From Aquificaceae bacterium (lineage in GTDB: Bacteria > Aquificota > Aquificia > Aquificales > Aquificaceae), in contig WFYK01000030.1 of assembly GCA_015490105.1 (NCBI GenBank), positions 1 through 8,816 of the forward strand: DNA of 8,816 bases. Reading direction: 5' to 3'. Below are positions 6,017-8,816 of the stretch, piece by piece. The notes under the pieces were generated by a model. It saw nothing but the letters and a program-made list of their open reading frames with translations, was not told the DNA's origin and searched no databases. The first letter of the stretch is position 1, and every line of letters begins with the position of its first letter. Position numbers and translations under genes: made by a program.

Positions 6017-6855
6017 TTCGCTGTCAGGTAAGACATTAGATTTTCGTAGTCCTGAAGGACTATTCCGTCAGCACCGCTATTCTCCGCGATTTTTAGGACT
6101 TCTTTGAGGTTTCCTTTGCTTTCTTTGTAGAAGGATTCCCCTCCCGTAAGATCCTTTTCTACCGAGAACGCTATCCTGAGACCCTTCCCAAGCTTCGCCG
6201 TAATCTCTCTGTAGTAAACTACGTTCTCTTCAATTCTTGAAAGATCGGTTATATATAGCATAACTACGAGCGTATCAGACAAAGGGACGACATCCTCGTC
6301 AAAACCGTAGTATCTGTAAACGTAGGATATGAGCGGGTTGAGGTAATTTACCCTGTTCCTTACTTGGGTTAAGGTTTCAATGTATAAATTCCAAATATCC
6401 GGATCTATAAAGTCCCGCTGTCCCTCTATAGCGTGAGGCTCTATGTCCAAGTTTACGGGTATGTCTTTCCCGAAAGTTTCTAAAAAATCTCGGTAGAGAT
6501 CAAGTATATAGAAGAGATGCCTCCTATTCTCCGGGAAAATCCAATCGTTTCTGCTAAGGAGGATCTCAAACTTTATCCCTGCAGAGTCAAGCGCGCTTAT
6601 AAAATCTATGAGGTCTTTCCTGCCTTCGGGACTGAGGTAATAATCGATTGCGTTGGAGGAAAACAGGAGGCAGTTTATTCCGTTGGATCGCAAAGATGAA
6701 ATAAGATCTTTCTCCTTTCCCACGTAGTTTTCTCCGTTCCACAAGAAAACGCAAACGTCTACGTCCAAAGAGGCTTCTTTTATAGGATGAACTTTATTCC
6801 CTCCGCCACCGCAGGAGAAGACTAACAGGAAGAGAACCGCAATTATCCACCTCAG
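6013..6855 (-). CDS. Secreted lipoprotein with TIM-barrel (glycoside hydrolase-like) pattern; proposed CTG start
   Basis: Read from CTG 6855 the product has 280 residues and begins with a textbook lipoprotein signal, MRWIIAVLFLLVFS followed by C15, then GGGGN. The in-frame TAG at 6867-6865 and the absence of any ATG, GTG or TTG before the Cys leave CTG as the best start; AGGG (6866-6863) sits 7 bases upstream. The TTG at 6768 would give a 251-residue protein without a signal. The mature part looks like an alternating barrel: VDVCVFLW, NCLLFSS, KFEILLSRNDW, VNLDIEPH (D137, E139, H141), LISYVYRYYG, TLVVMLYITD, LRIAFSVEKD (E233) and ADGIVLQDYENLM. The acidic strand-4 and strand-7 residues resemble GH-like hydrolases, but no substrate is evident. 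G16 rather than Asp after Cys favours outer-membrane sorting by enterobacterial rules. Start inferred; function unknown. Confidence 0.72.
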   Translation of the reverse strand: MRWIIAVLFLLVFSCGGGGNKVHPIKEASLDVDVCVFLWNGENYVGKEKDLISSLRSNGINCLLFSSNAIDYYLSPEGRKDLIDFISALDSAGIKFEILLSRNDWIFPENRRHLFYILDLYRDFLETFGKDIPVNLDIEPHAIEGQRDFIDPDIWNLYIETLTQVRNRVNYLNPLISYVYRYYGFDEDVVPLSDTLVVMLYITDLSRIEENVVYYREITAKLGKGLRIAFSVEKDLTGGESFYKESKGNLKEVLKIAENSGADGIVLQDYENLMSYLTAN

Positions 6856-6856
6856 A

Positions 6857-8329
6857 TTAAAGCCCTACCAACCTCGAAGTGTGTTCCACTATCCTCACGA
6901 AGGGTGCCGGGTAAAGGCCCATCAAGAAGGCGGTGCCCAGAATAAGTAAGAAAGGTATAACATGGTGGGCTTCCACATCCTTGAGGGTTGCCCACTTTTT
7001 CTTTCTATCTTCCGAAATGGTATCTTCTTCGAGCATAACCCTCTTATACATGTATAGGAAGTAAGCTGCTCCGAGGATCATACCGGTTCCCGCTATCAAA
7101 GCCCATACGGGGTGTGCTTTGAAGGTTCCGAGTAGCACCAAGAACTCCGCTATGAAGCTCGCAAGTCCCGGCAAACCTATTCCCGCAAGTCCGGAGATCA
7201 TGAAGAAAACCGCAAAGTTAGGTATGTATCTTGCTAATCCACCGAGATCATCCATGTTGTAAGAATGAATCCTGTCGTAGATAAAGCCAGCTGCGAAGAA
7301 GAGGGCTGCGGAGGAAAGCCCGTGGGCGATCATCATATAAATCGCTCCGTTCAGTGCGTCCTTGTCAAGGGCAAAGGTTCCCAAGGTGACTATACCCATG
7401 TGGGATATGGAAGAGTAAGCAATAAGTCTCTTTATGTGGGTTTGAGCTATGGCCATCATAGCCGCGTAGATTATGGCTATCACCGACAGGGTAAATATCA
7501 AGGGTATGTAGTATTTGGAAGCTTCAGGGAAGAGGGGTAGGGAATACCTTACGAAACCGAAGGTTCCCATCTTAAGTAGAACTCCCGCAAGGATGACGGA
7601 TCCCGCGGTAGGAGCTTCAACGTGAGCGTCGGGAAGCCAAGTATGAACCGGGAACATAGGAATCTTCACCGCAAAACCTATACCGAATAGCAAGAAGGCT
7701 ACGAGCTGAAGCCAGAGGGGATATCCCATAGAGAGATGCTCTAAGTAGTTGAAAGTTATCTTCCCGTAAACGAAGTATCCGTAAACGATCACGGAAGCAA
7801 AGCCAAGAAGCAAGAACAAGCTACCGAAGAAGGTGTATATAAAGAACTTGTTTGCCGCATAGATCTTCCTGTCGTGTCCCCAAAAACCGATGATGAAATA
7901 CATAGGTATGAGCATCCCCTCCCAAAAGATGTAAAAGAGGAAAAAGTCGAGTGCGGAAAAGACACCTATACATGCGGTCTCAAGGATTAGGAAAAGGGTA
8001 ATGTATAGAACGGGCCTGTCTTCTATTCTCAGGGACCAAATGAATACTGCCAGAAAGAGAAGTGCGGTCATGACGATCAACGAAACCGCCATGCCGTCCA
8101 AACCTATGTGATAAGAGATCCCTAAGGTGGGTATCCAGTCTATCTTCTTGACGAACTGAAACCCTTCTTTTGAAAAGTCAAAGTTGAAGAACAAAACAAG
8201 AGACAAAGCAAAAACTATTGCGGAAACAGCTATAGAGGTGTATTTGGCAAAGATTTCATTCCTTACAAGTGCTATGACTCCCGCACTGACGAGGGGGAGA
8301 AATATGGCTAAGGTCAAAACCCACTCCAT
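6857..8329 (-). CDS. nuoM: NADH-quinone oxidoreductase subunit M (ND4-type antiporter-like subunit)
   Basis: This 490-residue, multi-span membrane protein is NuoM, one of the three antiporter-like proton-pumping subunits in the membrane arm of respiratory complex I. Diagnostic motifs: GLDGMAVSLIVMTALL (about 76-91); FYIFWEGMLIPMYFIIGFWG with the pumping glutamate E137; AVKIPMFPVHTWLPDAHVEAPTAGSVILAGVLLKMG (about 220-255) with channel lysines K222 and K253; IKRLIAYSSISHMG; and GLPGLASFIAEFLVLLG. About 14 membrane helices are expected, and the length is normal. ATG 8329 overlaps the nuoL stop by one base (TGATG). The usual downstream neighbour nuoN is missing: nuoM ends one base before the proposed start of the lipoprotein gene. 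Confidence 0.97.
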   Translation of the reverse strand: MEWVLTLAIFLPLVSAGVIALVRNEIFAKYTSIAVSAIVFALSLVLFFNFDFSKEGFQFVKKIDWIPTLGISYHIGLDGMAVSLIVMTALLFLAVFIWSLRIEDRPVLYITLFLILETACIGVFSALDFFLFYIFWEGMLIPMYFIIGFWGHDRKIYAANKFFIYTFFGSLFLLLGFASVIVYGYFVYGKITFNYLEHLSMGYPLWLQLVAFLLFGIGFAVKIPMFPVHTWLPDAHVEAPTAGSVILAGVLLKMGTFGFVRYSLPLFPEASKYYIPLIFTLSVIAIIYAAMMAIAQTHIKRLIAYSSISHMGIVTLGTFALDKDALNGAIYMMIAHGLSSAALFFAAGFIYDRIHSYNMDDLGGLARYIPNFAVFFMISGLAGIGLPGLASFIAEFLVLLGTFKAHPVWALIAGTGMILGAAYFLYMYKRVMLEEDTISEDRKKKWATLKDVEAHHVIPFLLILGTAFLMGLYPAPFVRIVEHTSRLVGL

Positions 8330-8816
8330 CAGAACCCTCCTACGAAGATACTAACTCCCAAAAGAATTAAAGCCGTCAAACCCGCTCCGAGACTAAGAAC
8401 ATACCAGTTTATCTTACCCGCTTGCATAAACTTGAGGAAAGATCCCGTTTCCTGAGTTACCTTCGCGACACCGTTGACCACACCGTCTATGAACTGTCGC
8501 TCTCCCACCGAGTAGAGAACCCTTGAATAGGCCATATAGCCTCCCGCTATTATCTTGTGGTATAGCTTTTCGGTGAAAAACTGTTCGCGGAATGTTATGG
8601 CTATGGCCTTCATGGATTCGTGCGCTTTTTCAGGATCTATAATCCTCTTTACAAACACACCATACGCTAATCCTATCCCTAAAAGAGCTATACCTACAGA
8701 TATGACCGCCACGTCTATGTGAATTTCCTTGTGCTTACCACCCACAGCCTCCATATACCAACCCTCAAAAAACCCAAACACTACCGCCATAACCCCCAAC
8801 ACCACCATCGGAACAC
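8329..8816 (-). CDS. nuoL: NADH-quinone oxidoreductase subunit L, C-terminal part (5' end outside window)
   Basis: The frame stays open to the window edge; 161 codons and a TGA stop are visible. An internal Met at 8808 should not be taken as the start. The visible part matches the C-terminal region of NuoL/ND5: two hydrophobic segments, an amphipathic stretch FREQFFTEKLYHKII (equivalent to the 'fy.DelY' region leading to the long lateral helix), then the typical FIDGVVNGVAKVTQETGSFLKFMQAGKINWYVLSLGAGLTALILLGV (final helix). NuoL is the distal proton-pumping subunit of complex I, with a lateral helix that runs along NuoM and NuoN. The position directly before nuoM, with a one-base overlap, is the standard nuoL-nuoM order and supports the call. 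Confidence 0.92.
   Translation of the reverse strand, partial: VPMVVLGVMAVVFGFFEGWYMEAVGGKHKEIHIDVAVISVGIALLGIGLAYGVFVKRIIDPEKAHESMKAIAITFREQFFTEKLYHKIIAGGYMAYSRVLYSVGERQFIDGVVNGVAKVTQETGSFLKFMQAGKINWYVLSLGAGLTALILLGVSIFVGGF

Noticed and set aside
5812..6039. 75-residue plus-strand frame overlapping the nrdA 3' end and other long shadow frames opposite nrdA, hisF and nuoM
   Set aside because: Each overlaps a clearly conserved gene in another frame, has no family features and no ribosome-binding site; they are by-products of long coding sequences.
8329..8808. A complete 159-residue membrane protein gene starting at 8808
   Set aside because: The frame continues to the window edge and the content matches the NuoL C-terminus, so this is a partial gene.
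1..8816. Mobile elements, CRISPR repeats, tRNA genes or phage genes
   Set aside because: Reading both strands showed no inverted-repeat-bounded element, regularly spaced repeats, cloverleaf-like sequence or transposase/integrase motifs; coding is almost continuous.

Overview
This window looks like an ordinary, very compact stretch of a thermophilic bacterial chromosome, most likely from the Aquificota (Aquifex/Hydrogenobacter/Thermocrinis-like). That placement is inferred from the Lys/Glu- and Ile-rich proteins, heavy use of AGG/AGA and ATA codons, near-zero intergenic space, and genes such as hisF and nrdA standing apart from their usual operon partners. No database search was possible. I see no mobile element, CRISPR array, tRNA, rRNA or integration scar.

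Layout. (1) 1-1586, plus strand: a flagellar operon fragment, with the last 28 residues of a hook protein (FlgE-like), fliL, a short fliO-like gene and fliP. FliO and FliP belong to the flagellar export gate; FliL is a motor-associated membrane protein. (2) 1591-2349, minus strand: a stand-alone hisF, the cyclase subunit of imidazole glycerol phosphate synthase. (3) 2374-3604, plus strand, divergent from hisF across 24 bp: a three-gene overlapping or near-overlapping unit, made of a 40-residue single-span membrane protein, a DUF420/CtaM-like four-helix membrane protein linked to haem-copper oxidase assembly, and a small PP2C-type Ser/Thr phosphatase. (4) 3605-3718: the only real intergenic gap (114 bp), holding a plausible promoter and a strong ribosome-binding site for nrdA. 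(5) 3719-6016, plus strand: nrdA, class I ribonucleotide reductase large subunit, without an adjacent nrdB. (6) 6013-8816, minus strand: the C-terminal part of nuoL, then nuoM, then a gene for a secreted lipoprotein with a TIM-barrel-like pattern, which takes the place where nuoN is usually found. The lipoprotein gene and nrdA converge and share bases of their stop codons.

The most noteworthy points are the lipoprotein gene, whose signal peptide can only be read if translation starts at a rare CTG codon right after the nuoM stop, and the compact cluster joining a tiny membrane protein, a CtaM-like oxidase assembly factor and a protein phosphatase. Everything else is recognisable housekeeping machinery, and I found no convincing evidence of a wholly new multi-gene system.
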